DNA of 64,000 nt. Source: Desulfarculales bacterium UBA696 (lineage in GTDB: Bacteria > Desulfobacterota > Syntrophobacteria > Syntrophobacterales > Syntrophobacteraceae). The translations under genes and the position numbers were made by a program. Shown in pieces: positions 17,153-26,235 of the stretch; the first letter of the stretch is position 1, and the number at the start of each line of letters is the position of its first letter. The DNA is taken from NCBI GenBank assembly GCA_002298995.1, contig DBMO01000054.1, positions 846-64,845 on the forward strand, in the 5' to 3' direction. The notes beneath the pieces were generated by a model that worked only from the letters and a program-made list of their open reading frames with translations, had not been told where the DNA came from and did not search any database.

Positions 17153-19726
17153 ATGGCCCAAGACCGAATCGTCATACGCGGAGCACGCCAGCACAACCTC
17201 AAGAATATCGACCTTGAAATCCCGAAAAATAAGCTCGTCGTGATAACCGGGGTGAGCGGCTCGGGGAAGTCTTCACTTGCATTCGACACCCTTTTTGCCG
17301 AGGGCCAGAGGCGCTACCTCGAGGCCCTCTCAACCTACGCCCGCCAACTGATCGGCCGTCTCAATGCGCCCGAGGTCGATGAAATCGAGGGATTAAGCCC
17401 GTCGATCGCAATCGAGCAAAAAGGACTACCACAAAATCCCAGGTCCACAGTCGGGACTCTTACTGAAATTCACGATTACCTGCGCCTGCTTTTTTCCCGC
17501 CTCGGGACAGTTTACTGCCCGCAATGCAGCCTTCAAATAAGGGCGTGGACGGTCGCGGAAATGGCCTCGGACCTTCTTCGCGATTTCACTCCCGGAACAC
17601 GTCTGCTCGTGCTCGCACCCATTGGAGAAATCGCTGAAAAAGAACTTCCTGACACGCTCAAACGGCTCAGAAGGGACGGCTTTGCGAGAATCCGCTCCGA
17701 AGGAAAAGTATTCGAACTCGATCCCCTTCCCCTGCTCCCGCGCCGCCCGACCCATCACATTGAAATAGTCGTTGACCGGCTCGTGCTCGACCCCGAGAAG
17801 AAGAGGCGGCTCATAGATTCCCTGGAGCTTGCCCTAAAGCTTGGCAAGGGTGTAGCCGGGGTCGCCATTCCGGAAAGCGAGGGAAGATTCTACAGTGAAA
17901 ATCCACGCTGCCCCTCATGCGGGTACGTCGCCCCGGAGATAACCCCCAGTCTTTTTTCATTCCACCACCCTTCCGGGACCTGCCCGGCCTGCAGGGGGAT
18001 CGGGTACTCCGGTGAAGATAGTGAAGTCCTCCAGGGTACCGAGGATGAGGGGGCAATTGATACCGAAAAGCCCCAGGTCCGTGTGCCGGAATCTGAATTC
18101 CCCCTTTGCCCAGTCTGCCAGGGGACCAGGCTAAACGAAACAGCCCGCTCGGTGCGGCTCGGCTCTTTAACCATGGCAGATGTTTCCAGGCTGAATCCAT
18201 CAGGGATTGCCGAATGGCTGCGCGGGCTCGACCTGGATGAGGCACGGGCACGGATAGCCGAGCGGCCGGTAAAGGAGATATCAGACCGGCTGGACGGGTT
18301 GGTGGAGCTTGGGTTGCCCTATCTCACCCTGGACCGCGCGGCAAATACCCTGTCCGGTGGCGAGGCTCAGAGAGTACGCCTTGCCCATCAGACAAGCTCG
18401 ACCCTCTCGGGGGTCCTCTACGTATTGGATGAACCCAGTGTAGGCCTTCATCCCCGCGATCACAGAAGGCTTCTGGATATACTTCTGCGCCTTCGGGACG
18501 GGGGCAACAGCCTCGTTGTGATCGAACATGACCGGGAAACCATACTCGAAGCCGATTATGTCGTGGATATGGGTCCGGGGGCTGGAGACCAGGGTGGCGA
18601 AGTTGTCTTTTCAGGCCTTCCGGGCGACTTGCTTGGCACCGAGACCTCCCTTACAGGCCAATATCTATCCGGCAAAAGGCAAATCCCCGTCCCGAAGCAC
18701 CGCAAGACGGCATCGGCCGGGTCTATTCGCCTTTCAGGGGCGAGGGGTCGCAATCTCAAGAACATCACCGTGGAATTTCCCTACTCCAGCATGATCTGTG
18801 TGACCGGGGTTTCCGGCTCCGGCAAAAGCACGCTTGTTCTGGACACTCTCTATCGCGCTATCGCACGTGAGATCTATCGCTTCGAAACCCATCCGGCCCC
18901 TTTTGACAATCTAGAAAATGCGGCGCGACTTCGAAAAGTCATACTGGTTGACCAGTCGGCACTCGGAAGAACCCCACGCTCGACCCCGGCCACCTACACT
19001 GGAGTATTTGGTTTGATCCGCCAGCTTTTCGCACGCGTCCCGGAGGCGCGCGCCCGGGGCTACACCGCTGCCCGGTTCTCCTTCAATGCCAGGGGAGGCC
19101 GTTGCGAACACTGCCGGGGAGAAGGTCTCCAGCGAATCGAGATGCTTTTTCTGCCGGATATCTATGTCCCCTGCCCCGCTTGCGAGGGAGATCGCTACAA
19201 CCGTGAGACGCTCGATATACTCTATCGGGGCCACTCGATTGCCTCCATCCTGGACATGACGGTTTTTGAAGCGGCGGGATTTTTCGACAATTTCCGGGCT
19301 ATCCGCCAAAAACTCGATACCCTGATCGAGGTCGGAATGGGCTACATAAAGCTCGGTCAGCCGGCAACGACCCTTTCGGGCGGCGAGGCCCAGCGCGTCA
19401 AGCTTGCAGCCGAATTAAGCCGCCGGGGCCAGGGCAGGGCCTTATACATACTCGACGAACCCACGACCGGCCTCCACTTCGAGGACATCCAGAAGCTCCT
19501 GCACGTTTTACGCAAACTGGTCGATCAGGAAAATACCGTGATAATTATCGAACACAACATGGACGTGATAAAGACAGCCGATTTCGTTATCGACCTCGGC
19601 CCCGAGGGCGGGGAGGCTGGAGGCTACGTAGTTGCCAAGGGTACCCCCGAAGATGTTGCTCGCTGCGAGGAATCTTTTACGGCACCCTACCTGAGGGAAG
19701 CGCTGTGGAAGAAAAAGAAGGTTTAG
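17153..19726 (+). CDS. uvrA: Excinuclease ABC subunit A, compact form
   Basis: An 857-residue UvrA with two ABC modules. Module I has Walker A GVSGSGKSS (33-41) and the first zinc finger C253-C256-C277-C280 (CPSC...CPAC), then LSGGEAQRVRLA and YVLDEPSVGLHPRD. Module II has GVSGSGKST, then a zinc finger CEHC...CPAC, and LSGGEAQRVKLAAEL and YILDEPTTGLHFEDI. UvrA scans DNA for lesions and loads UvrB in nucleotide excision repair. The UvrB-binding region (about 120-245) is present, but the insertion domain between the first zinc finger and CPVCQGTRL is only about 35 residues instead of roughly 115 in E. coli. That explains the short length (E. coli 940). ATG 17153 was preferred to the TTG at 17126, which overlaps pdxA. 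Confidence 0.95.
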   Translation: MAQDRIVIRGARQHNLKNIDLEIPKNKLVVITGVSGSGKSSLAFDTLFAEGQRRYLEALSTYARQLIGRLNAPEVDEIEGLSPSIAIEQKGLPQNPRSTVGTLTEIHDYLRLLFSRLGTVYCPQCSLQIRAWTVAEMASDLLRDFTPGTRLLVLAPIGEIAEKELPDTLKRLRRDGFARIRSEGKVFELDPLPLLPRRPTHHIEIVVDRLVLDPEKKRRLIDSLELALKLGKGVAGVAIPESEGRFYSENPRCPSCGYVAPEITPSLFSFHHPSGTCPACRGIGYSGEDSEVLQGTEDEGAIDTEKPQVRVPESEFPLCPVCQGTRLNETARSVRLGSLTMADVSRLNPSGIAEWLRGLDLDEARARIAERPVKEISDRLDGLVELGLPYLTLDRAANTLSGGEAQRVRLAHQTSSTLSGVLYVLDEPSVGLHPRDHRRLLDILLRLRDGGNSLVVIEHDRETILEADYVVDMGPGAGDQGGEVVFSGLPGDLLGTETSLTGQYLSGKRQIPVPKHRKTASAGSIRLSGARGRNLKNITVEFPYSSMICVTGVSGSGKSTLVLDTLYRAIAREIYRFETHPAPFDNLENAARLRKVILVDQSALGRTPRSTPATYTGVFGLIRQLFARVPEARARGYTAARFSFNARGGRCEHCRGEGLQRIEMLFLPDIYVPCPACEGDRYNRETLDILYRGHSIASILDMTVFEAAGFFDNFRAIRQKLDTLIEVGMGYIKLGQPATTLSGGEAQRVKLAAELSRRGQGRALYILDEPTTGLHFEDIQKLLHVLRKLVDQENTVIIIEHNMDVIKTADFVIDLGPEGGEAGGYVVAKGTPEDVARCEESFTAPYLREALWKKKKV

Positions 19727-20067
19727 TTTCTTGGCGGGGACTATTTCTGCTTCACTTGCCTTGGATTGCCCGGCCCGAATCGAAAAGTCCGATGATGCGC
19801 CGCTCATTAAACTTCTCCCAGCCTTTTGCAACAGTATTTCGGCTCTCTTCTCGGTTGCACCTAAATCGCGATGATGAATCTTTTTGCCACCCCGCTTTTC
19901 GGGTTCTCTCACTTGATATGTGACACGGGGGAACTACTTTTTTTTCATAACGGATTGACTTTTCTTCATGAATATCGTTTATATTTCCTCTTTGGCATGG
20001 GCTCGACCAGATCGCGGCGCTATGCAGCTGAGCTTAATCCAAAGAAAACAGACCATTGGAGGAACAA
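19727..20067. other. Intergenic region carrying the yajC-secDF promoter
   Basis: The 341 bases between uvrA and yajC hold a good sigma-70-type promoter at 19955-19983. A reverse open frame (19508-19912) overlaps the uvrA 3' end and has no recognisable family, so it is not called. No terminator for uvrA was found. Confidence 0.5.
19955..19983 (+). promoter_or_regulatory. Predicted sigma-70 promoter for yajC-secD-secF
   Basis: TTGACT (19955-19960) and TTTATA (19978-19983) are spaced by 17 bases in AT-rich sequence about 85 bases upstream of yajC. It is the best-placed promoter-like pair in this gap. Not tested experimentally. Confidence 0.5.
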
Positions 20068-20439
20068 ATGACTTTTAGTGGTATCGCACATGCCGCCACG
20101 GCATGGGCCCAGGACGGCGCGGGGGGCGCGGGAAGTTTTCTGAGCCCTGGAAACCCCCTTTTCCTCATGATGGCTATGTTCGCCATCCTCTATTTTCTCC
20201 TGATCCGCCCGCAACAAAAGAAACAAAAAGACATGAAGGCGATGCTGTCCAATCTCCAGAAGGGAGATATGGTCTATACGGTCGGCGGAATTCACGGCAA
20301 AATTACCGGATTGAGTGATGGGGTCATTACGATTGAAATAGCCGACAGGGTTAGAGTAAAGATCAACCGGGGATCAATAGGCGGCCTGCTCTCGAAGGCC
20401 GAAGTTGCCGAAAAGGAAAAGGAATCCGAGAAGGAATAA
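20068..20439 (+). CDS. yajC: Preprotein translocase subunit YajC
   Basis: A 123-residue protein with one membrane helix (NPLFLMMAMFAILYFLLIRP) followed at once by the diagnostic QQKKQKDMKAML. The YajC beta domain then follows (LQKGDMVYTVGGIHGKITGLSDGVITIEIADRVRVKINRGSI). YajC associates with SecDF and SecYEG and is usually non-essential. A textbook GGAGG site (TTGGAGGAACAA) precedes ATG 20068. It heads the yajC-secD-secF operon. Confidence 0.95.
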   Translation: MTFSGIAHAATAWAQDGAGGAGSFLSPGNPLFLMMAMFAILYFLLIRPQQKKQKDMKAMLSNLQKGDMVYTVGGIHGKITGLSDGVITIEIADRVRVKINRGSIGGLLSKAEVAEKEKESEKE

Positions 20440-20536
20440 GCGGCCCGTCTAGAGCGGCAAAAAGCTTGGGGTTCGATATACTCGGGCGGTCGTTTGAATT
20501 GGTTCGGACGGCGCGGCCCGATTTTTGGAGGAATCA

Positions 20537-22123
20537 TTGAAAAGCATAGGAATGCGTGCGGCCTTGGTCGTGGTGATTCTCGTCGCCGGGATCATACTTT
20601 TAGTTCCGAGCTTCACCTCTACTCTCCCGCCGGGATGGACCAAGGTTCTACCGAGCGACAAAATCCATCTCGGGTTGGACCTGCAGGGCGGCATACACCT
20701 GGTATTGGAAGTGGAGGCGGATAAGGCTGTCGAGAACGCGGCGGAAAGGATCTCCGAGGAGATCAAGGAGGCCCTTCGCACCCAGAAGGTCGCGTTTGCC
20801 CGCGTTGCAAAGACAAATACGTGGGACATCGAAGTAGTTCTTCCCGGCTCCGAGCAGCAAAACGAGTTGAGGCAAGTTATCGAGAAGGAGTTCCCGCGCC
20901 TTAAATGGGTAAACGTCGAAAACCTTCCCGAAGGGACAAGGATTGCTTTCACCCTGGATGATAAGGAAGTAAACAATATCAAGAAATTGGCAGTTGCCCA
21001 GGGGCTTGAGACCATCCGCAACCGAATTGACCAGTTCGGGGTTAGAGAACCCGATATCCGGCCTGAAGGGGAGGATCGCATATTGGTCCAGCTGCCGGGC
21101 ATAAGCAATCCGCAGGAAGCGATAAACCTGATCGGAAAGACGGCGGTGCTCGAATTCAAGCTCGTTTCCCAGAATGTGAACGAGGCCGAGGGCAAACTTC
21201 CTCCCGGCGTCAAATCCTACCCGATGAGGTCGAGCGAGCGAACAGCGCGTGGAGAATCCAAGACACCACTCGAAGAGAAGACGGTACTCACGGGTCAATA
21301 TATCACCGACGCCAGGGTCGAGATCGATTCGCGCGGGTTTGGCGGCAGCCACATATCGCTCGAGTTCGATCCGCAGGGCGCAAGGATGTTTGAACGGCTG
21401 ACCGAGGCAAATGTCGGCAGACAGCTTGCCATAGTCCTCGATGGCGTGGTTTACTCCGCCCCCCAGATAAAGGAGCGGATCAGTGGTGGAAAGGCCCAGA
21501 TAACCGGCGGGTTCACCGATGAAGAAGCAAAGGTCCTAGCAATAGCTCTCAGGACCGGAAGACTGCCCGCGCCCGTGAAAATCCTCGAACAGCGCACCGT
21601 CGGCCCCGCACTTGGAGCGGACTCTATCACGAAGGGGATCATCGCATCACTGATCGGCGGTATCGGCATCATCATTTTTATGCTGGTCTATTATAAACTC
21701 TCCGGCGTGGTAGCCGACCTCGCTCTTTTCATGAACATCATTTTGATTTTGGCCGCGATGGCCCTTGTCGGCGCCACCCTTACTCTTCCGGGCATCGCCG
21801 GTATAGCTCTCACCATAGGTATCGCGGTCGACGCCAACGTGCTCATATATGAGCGAATACGCGAGGAACTCCGGCTTGGCAAAACCCCGCGCGCCGCGGT
21901 GGATACAGGCTACAGCAGGGCTACCATTACCATCCTGGATGCCAACGTAACCAGCCTGATAGCCGCTTTGGTGCTCTACCAGTTCGGGACCGGCCCGATA
22001 AAAGGCTTCGCGGTTACCCTGAGCATCGGTCTCGTGGCAAATCTTTTCACGGCGATCTTTGTCACCAGGGTCATTTTCGACTACCTCCTGACCGAGCGGC
22101 GGGTAAAAGAGCTTAGCATTTAG
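20537..22123 (+). CDS. secD: Protein translocase subunit SecD
   Basis: A 528-residue RND-type membrane protein. After the first helix come the conserved LGLDLQGGIHLVLEVE (D1 motif), a large periplasmic P1 domain and GLETIRNRIDQFGVREPDI. ISGGKAQITGGFTDEEAKVLAIALRTGRLPAP follows, then five further helices with the ALTIGIAVDANVLIYERIREEL motif that takes part in proton-driven pulling. SecD with SecF uses the proton motive force to draw secreted proteins into the periplasm. The start is TTG 20537, set by a GGAGG site at 20527-20531; an in-frame TTG at 20525 lies within that site. Confidence 0.95.
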   Translation: MKSIGMRAALVVVILVAGIILLVPSFTSTLPPGWTKVLPSDKIHLGLDLQGGIHLVLEVEADKAVENAAERISEEIKEALRTQKVAFARVAKTNTWDIEVVLPGSEQQNELRQVIEKEFPRLKWVNVENLPEGTRIAFTLDDKEVNNIKKLAVAQGLETIRNRIDQFGVREPDIRPEGEDRILVQLPGISNPQEAINLIGKTAVLEFKLVSQNVNEAEGKLPPGVKSYPMRSSERTARGESKTPLEEKTVLTGQYITDARVEIDSRGFGGSHISLEFDPQGARMFERLTEANVGRQLAIVLDGVVYSAPQIKERISGGKAQITGGFTDEEAKVLAIALRTGRLPAPVKILEQRTVGPALGADSITKGIIASLIGGIGIIIFMLVYYKLSGVVADLALFMNIILILAAMALVGATLTLPGIAGIALTIGIAVDANVLIYERIREELRLGKTPRAAVDTGYSRATITILDANVTSLIAALVLYQFGTGPIKGFAVTLSIGLVANLFTAIFVTRVIFDYLLTERRVKELSI

Positions 22124-22146
22124 CCGGAACCATAAGGTGAAAAAGA

Positions 22147-23238
22147 ATGGAACTCATTAAACCGAATATCAACATCGATTTCGTCGGACAGCGCTACAAG
22201 GCCTTCGCGCTCTCGGGGCTGATCATCCTGATTGGACTGATTGCGCTTTTCGTACGCGGCGGGCTTAATATGGGCGTGGATTTTGCCGGCGGCACCTTGA
22301 TCCAGGTGAAACTCACCAATCCTTCCAGTCCGGATGAACTCCGTAACGCCCTCAAGGATACGATCTCTCACGCTACGATCCAGCAGGTGGGAACCGCGAG
22401 AGATAACGAATACCTGATTCGCTCGGATGCCATCCACGAAGAGCTCCAGAGCCTGTCCACCAAGATCGAGGACGAGCTGAACAAGGCCTATAGTCCCGGC
22501 CAACAGGTGCTCCGGGTCGAAATGGTTGGGCCCAAAGTGGGGCAGGACCTCCGGCAGAAGGCACTTTACGCGATATTCTATGCGCTGCTTCTGATCGCGA
22601 TTTATATATCGGGGCGGTTCGAATTCAAGTGGACGAGCAGCGTGATAATGGGCGTTGTGCTGTTGGTGGGTATCTACCTGCTGGAGGCAATCGGCCTTAA
22701 TGCGGTCTATCTGATCGGAGGGGGGCTGCTGGTGACCCTCCTGCTGTGCTGGGTGCTAAAGCTGCCCTATGCTCTCGGGGCGCTGCTCTCTCTAGTGCAC
22801 GACATTCTCATAACGGTGGGGATTTTCGCTATTGCAAACAAGGAATTCAGCCTCGAAGTCTTTGCCGCCCTGCTGACTCTCTCCGGCTACTCCCTCAATG
22901 ACACGATCATCGTCTATGACCGAATTCGCGAAAACCGCGGCAAAGACAGGAAGCTGAAATTCAGCGACATGGTGAACGCGGCCATAAACCAGACACTCAG
23001 CCGGACAGTTTTGACATCGGCGACCGTCTTCTTTGTCATTCTATGCCTTTTCCTGTTCGGCGGCAGCGTTATCCACGATTTCAGCTTCGCCATGCTGATA
23101 GGCGTAGTCACGGGAAGTTACTCCTCGGTTTTCGTTGCCAGTCCGATCCTCATCTTCTATGAAGAACTAACCTCTAGGAAGAGGCCCAAGCCCGCGACAA
23201 AAAAAGCTGCCGCCGCTTCCCGCTCTCAGTCCAAATAG
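22147..23238 (+). CDS. secF: Protein translocase subunit SecF with an extra hydrophobic insert
   Basis: A 363-residue SecF, against about 320 in E. coli. It has the N-terminal helix, LNMGVDFAGGTLIQVK (D1), the periplasmic domain, ALLSLVHDILITVGIFAIA and LSGYSLNDTIIVYDRIRENR (D4-type), and a final pair of helices. Between ISGRFEFKW (about residue 155-162) and LPYALGALLSLVHD (about 206-219) lies a hydrophobic stretch of some 45 residues not found in the usual SecF, long enough for two additional helices. The C-terminus is Lys/Ala/Ser-rich. An AAGGTG site precedes ATG 22147. It is the last gene of the operon. Confidence 0.94.
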   Translation: MELIKPNINIDFVGQRYKAFALSGLIILIGLIALFVRGGLNMGVDFAGGTLIQVKLTNPSSPDELRNALKDTISHATIQQVGTARDNEYLIRSDAIHEELQSLSTKIEDELNKAYSPGQQVLRVEMVGPKVGQDLRQKALYAIFYALLLIAIYISGRFEFKWTSSVIMGVVLLVGIYLLEAIGLNAVYLIGGGLLVTLLLCWVLKLPYALGALLSLVHDILITVGIFAIANKEFSLEVFAALLTLSGYSLNDTIIVYDRIRENRGKDRKLKFSDMVNAAINQTLSRTVLTSATVFFVILCLFLFGGSVIHDFSFAMLIGVVTGSYSSVFVASPILIFYEELTSRKRPKPATKKAAAASRSQSK

Positions 23239-23249
23239 TCGCAGTTGCA

Positions 23250-23278
23250 GGGTGGGCACCTCTCTCATGTGTCCACCC
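23250..23278. repeat. Hairpin with GGGTGG/CCACCC ends downstream of secF
   Basis: GGGTGGGCAC (23250-23259) pairs with GTGTCCACCC (23269-23278) with one G-T wobble. The ends match those of the larger palindrome at 15041. It lies 12 bases past the secF stop and lacks a T-run, so it is more likely a REP-type element than a terminator. Confidence 0.55.
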
Positions 23279-23351
23279 TGGAGCCCGATTCCGAGCTTTG
23301 TCGTTGATTAGGGCGGTGAACCGGAACATCGCCTAAAATGCACGAAACGGA

Positions 23352-23412
23352 GCGAAACCCAACACCCCGCCGCAGGAATCTGGGGTTCCAGTGCCGGAGT
23401 GTTGGGTTTCGC
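23352..23412. terminator. Bidirectional stem-loop between secF and the UspA-like gene
   Basis: GCGAAACCCAACAC (23352-23365) pairs perfectly with GTGTTGGGTTTCGC (23399-23412), with a GC-rich 33-base loop and TTTTC after the right arm. It sits between two convergent genes. The core GCGAAACCCAACA also occurs at 33007-33019, so it may be a dispersed palindrome serving as a terminator. Confidence 0.65.
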
Positions 23413-23534
23413 TTTTCTATACCGAGGCGCGGCTTCGAGCCAATTGATCGCTCACCCATCCGTTGAGGCATGGTCTCCAAAGTATCCCGGCCATCTGGAG
23501 ACCGCGCCATTGCCGGCGTGTCCGACAATTCTGG

Positions 23535-24467
23535 CTACTGCGCCACCAGCACAGCCATATTCTTGAAATCAGCAAGGATTCTTCTCGTAACCGATGCTTT
23601 TAGAAAACTCCAGATACCCTCCGGTTGCGAATGCCCCACGGCGACCACACTCACCCCATTCGTTGCGCACCACAAAAGAATTTCGTGTGCAGTATCGCCC
23701 CGCTGAGGGATTATTGAAATGCTGATCCGGCCCTCGTCAACGCCATTTTCAATCAGCGCCGCGGCGGATTTGTGGAAGTAAGGCAGAACTTCCAGTACGC
23801 CAGCGCCACGAGACCACCCGGAAAGCTTTTGGTCCATCTCGGACAAACGGCCGGAAATCGGACCGGCTATCGATTTGCTCACATGCAGCAATGTGACCTC
23901 ACAGGCTGCATCGGCCAACATAAAACCGGCATGATCGGCTATGCGAAGCGCGGCTATTTCACCGCATACGCATATCGCCGCTCTCCGCGCATCCATTTCT
24001 CCTTCGGTGAACCAGATGGGGCTTGCAAGGCAATGCCGAAGCAATGCGGCGGGCGATTCACCCCTGAGAAAACCTTCGAGGCTGCTGGATACTTTTTTTT
24101 GAACCAGGATGGCATCGACCTTTTTGACATCGGCAAGAAGACACGCGTGTTGGGCCACGCTCATTTGTTTTTCCTGCACGTATTCCTGGATAAGATCGGG
24201 CGAGAATCCAGCCGTGTGAAGGATCTCTTTTGCGCTCGAAAATACTCGCCGGGTGTCCTGTTCGCGTGATGCGATCACCTCCCGGCGCTTTTTCTGCATC
24301 TCGGGGGAGGCATCTTCATAGACCGGCGGCAGCGGCGGCGTGAAGAAGCTCAAAATAAGGTTTACATTCCGCACACCGGGATAGAGCCGCGCAACAAACT
24401 CGACCGGCCGCAGTGATTCAGGTGTCCCATCGATTGGAAGCAGGAGGCATTTGGGAGGATTTTCCAT
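23535..24467 (-). CDS. Tandem universal stress protein (UspA-like) domains
   Basis: A 310-residue soluble protein with two Usp-like halves. The first begins KCLLLPIDGTPESLRPVEFVARL and continues to VDAILVQKKVSSSLEGFLRGESPAALLRHCLASPIWF. The second ends ATNGVSVVAVGHSQPEGIWSFL and SVTRRILADFKNMAVLVAQ. The placement of a GxS-type loop before a helix (GESPAALLRH; ASVTRRILAD) resembles the ATP-binding G-2x-G-9x-G-S/T pattern, but the glycines are only partly kept, so nucleotide binding is uncertain. Tandem Usp proteins are common in anaerobes and act in stress endurance. No operon partner is evident; the HAD gene starts upstream on the same strand with a 43-base gap. Confidence 0.78.
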   Translation of the reverse strand: MENPPKCLLLPIDGTPESLRPVEFVARLYPGVRNVNLILSFFTPPLPPVYEDASPEMQKKRREVIASREQDTRRVFSSAKEILHTAGFSPDLIQEYVQEKQMSVAQHACLLADVKKVDAILVQKKVSSSLEGFLRGESPAALLRHCLASPIWFTEGEMDARRAAICVCGEIAALRIADHAGFMLADAACEVTLLHVSKSIAGPISGRLSEMDQKLSGWSRGAGVLEVLPYFHKSAAALIENGVDEGRISISIIPQRGDTAHEILLWCATNGVSVVAVGHSQPEGIWSFLKASVTRRILADFKNMAVLVAQ

Positions 24468-24510
24468 GGCAAATCATCTCCATTTTGTTTGTCCCTGCAT
24501 GAACAGAGCC

Positions 24511-25197
24511 TTAGCCGAAAAGACCTTCCTTGCCCAACACGTCGATGAGCTCGCGGCAATCCTGGGCCACCCAGTCGGCGCCGCTTTTTAGCAGATCGCC
24601 GCGGGAGGCATTCCCGCTGAATACTCCCGCAGTGCGAATCCCCGCAGCTTTTCCGGTCTGGATGTCTATGGGATGATCGCCGACGATCAGGGCCGTCCCA
24701 AATTCCGCGCCGACAGCCGTTAGCGCATGAGCAAGGTGAGCAGGGTCGGGCTTGGGCTTCAATACATGGTCACGAGCGAAAAAAGCGCCGCAGTGGTCGT
24801 CTATATCCGGGAAAACCAGACGTACCGCCGCATCGCAGTTCCGGGTGATTATGGCGGTCTTGACGCCCATCGAGTGCAGCAGACCAAGAACCGGCCTGGT
24901 AAATTCGAACAGTGCACCCTTCCGCGCGGCCTCCATTTCCATTTCCAAAATTAACGCAAGCGCTCTTTGCCTGAATTCGCCAGCGTGATTTCCATTATTT
25001 TCCCCGATACGCGCTTCCAGCCAGGACATCCATTCAAGGACCGGCAAAAACGGCTCGCGGGGGATTATCTTAGAGTATGAGAGCGCAAGCGCGCCGATTT
25101 GATGTTTCATTTCGGCAAAATCAATGTGCAATTCAGCGAGTGTGCCGTCGAAATCGAATACAATTGCATCAATTTTCGGGAGCGCGTTTGTTTTCAT
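24511..25197 (-). CDS. HAD-superfamily hydrolase, phosphoglycolate phosphatase-like
   Basis: A 228-residue HAD phosphatase. Motif I is AIVFDFDGTLAELH with the nucleophile Asp, motif II is VKTAIITRN, motif III a lysine in HVLKPKPDPAHL, and motif IV is TALIVGDHPIDIQTGKAAG. The long helical cap between motifs I and II places it in subclass I with Gph/PGP-type enzymes. The substrate is probably a small phosphorylated metabolite such as 2-phosphoglycolate, but this class is promiscuous. It precedes the Usp gene on the reverse strand and may share its transcript. Confidence 0.85.
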   Translation of the reverse strand: MKTNALPKIDAIVFDFDGTLAELHIDFAEMKHQIGALALSYSKIIPREPFLPVLEWMSWLEARIGENNGNHAGEFRQRALALILEMEMEAARKGALFEFTRPVLGLLHSMGVKTAIITRNCDAAVRLVFPDIDDHCGAFFARDHVLKPKPDPAHLAHALTAVGAEFGTALIVGDHPIDIQTGKAAGIRTAGVFSGNASRGDLLKSGADWVAQDCRELIDVLGKEGLFG

Positions 25198-25260
25198 TGA
25201 GATATATTAATGCTCCTGGTCCTTGAGTGAATCTCCTTCCACCATTTAGAGTATAGCATA

Positions 25261-26235
25261 ATGCAAACACGCATACTTAGTTTCGATCAAGTCATTGACG
25301 GATTGATCTCGCTAAACAGGCCGCATTTTGTCAACTATCTCGCCATGTATTCGAGCTGGTACGGGGGTATAATTCTTGATCCCGCACTCATGATGGCGCC
25401 GATAGACGATCACCTCTTCCACAGAGGCGACGGCATATTCGAGGCTTTCACGTGCAGGAACTGGAACATATACGCGCTTGACCGGCACCTTGACAGGCTT
25501 GAAAAAGGTGCTGCCGTGCTGGATCTTGAAATTTCGGTCACCCGTCCCCGCCTAGTGGAAATAATCGGGGAAACCATCCGGGCCGGCAATTCCGGCGACT
25601 GCGCGGTGAGGCTGTTTGTGTCGAGAGGACCGGGCAGCTTTTCGGCAAACCCATATGAATCCGTAGCCGCCCAGCTCTACGTTGTTATTACCGCCTTGCC
25701 TCAAACACCCCCGTCAAGATACGAGCGCGGGGTCATTCTCAAAACTAGTGCCGTACCGGTCAAGACGGATTACCTGGCGACGGTAAAAACCTGCAATTAC
25801 CTGCCCAATGTCCTGATGAAAAAAGAAGCGGTAGACGCCGGGGTCGATTTTACGATTTCGCTAGATGAGCATGGATATCTGGGCGAGGGAGCAACGGAGA
25901 ATATAGGCATTCTTACTAAGGGTGGCGATCTTCTCGTACCCCGTTTCAGGCGAATTCTAAGAGGCATCACCGTAACGAGGGCCATCGACCTAGCCGCCAC
26001 TCTGGTCGGGAAGGAAATACGCTCCGTTTCCGAGGCCGATGTCTCACGGGAACAGGCTTATACCGCTTCGGAGATGTTCGTTTTCGGCACGTCGGTAAAC
26101 GTGCTCCCGGTTATTGAATTCGATGGCAAAAAGATCGGTGACGGTCGGCCCGGACCAGTTTACAAGAGACTTCTGGAGCTTTTTGTCGAGGACGAACTAA
26201 CCAACAAGGAAATGCTCACTTCGGTGGCTGCATAA
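25261..26235 (+). CDS. Class IV aminotransferase (branched-chain aminotransferase / aminodeoxychorismate lyase-like)
   Basis: A 324-residue fold-type IV PLP protein. Visible are DDHLFHRGDGIFEAFTCRNWNIYALDRHLDRL, the RLFVSRGPGSF block, the PLP-lysine region TDYLATVKTCNYLPNVLMKKEA and the ATENIGILTKGGDLLVPRF segment. EMFVFGTSVNVLPVIEFDGKKIGDG comes at the end. The family includes IlvE, D-amino acid aminotransferase and PabC; motifs alone do not settle which. The stop is immediately followed by the comEC start (TAAATG), so the two are cotranscribed, although a functional link is not obvious. An unusual N-terminal extension of about 28 residues precedes the common start of the family; ATG 25345 is an alternative start. 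Confidence 0.85.
   Translation: MQTRILSFDQVIDGLISLNRPHFVNYLAMYSSWYGGIILDPALMMAPIDDHLFHRGDGIFEAFTCRNWNIYALDRHLDRLEKGAAVLDLEISVTRPRLVEIIGETIRAGNSGDCAVRLFVSRGPGSFSANPYESVAAQLYVVITALPQTPPSRYERGVILKTSAVPVKTDYLATVKTCNYLPNVLMKKEAVDAGVDFTISLDEHGYLGEGATENIGILTKGGDLLVPRFRRILRGITVTRAIDLAATLVGKEIRSVSEADVSREQAYTASEMFVFGTSVNVLPVIEFDGKKIGDGRPGPVYKRLLELFVEDELTNKEMLTSVAA

Noticed and set aside
19508..19912. Reverse 134-codon open frame at the uvrA 3' end
   Set aside because: Mostly antisense to the conserved uvrA C-terminus, with no recognised family.
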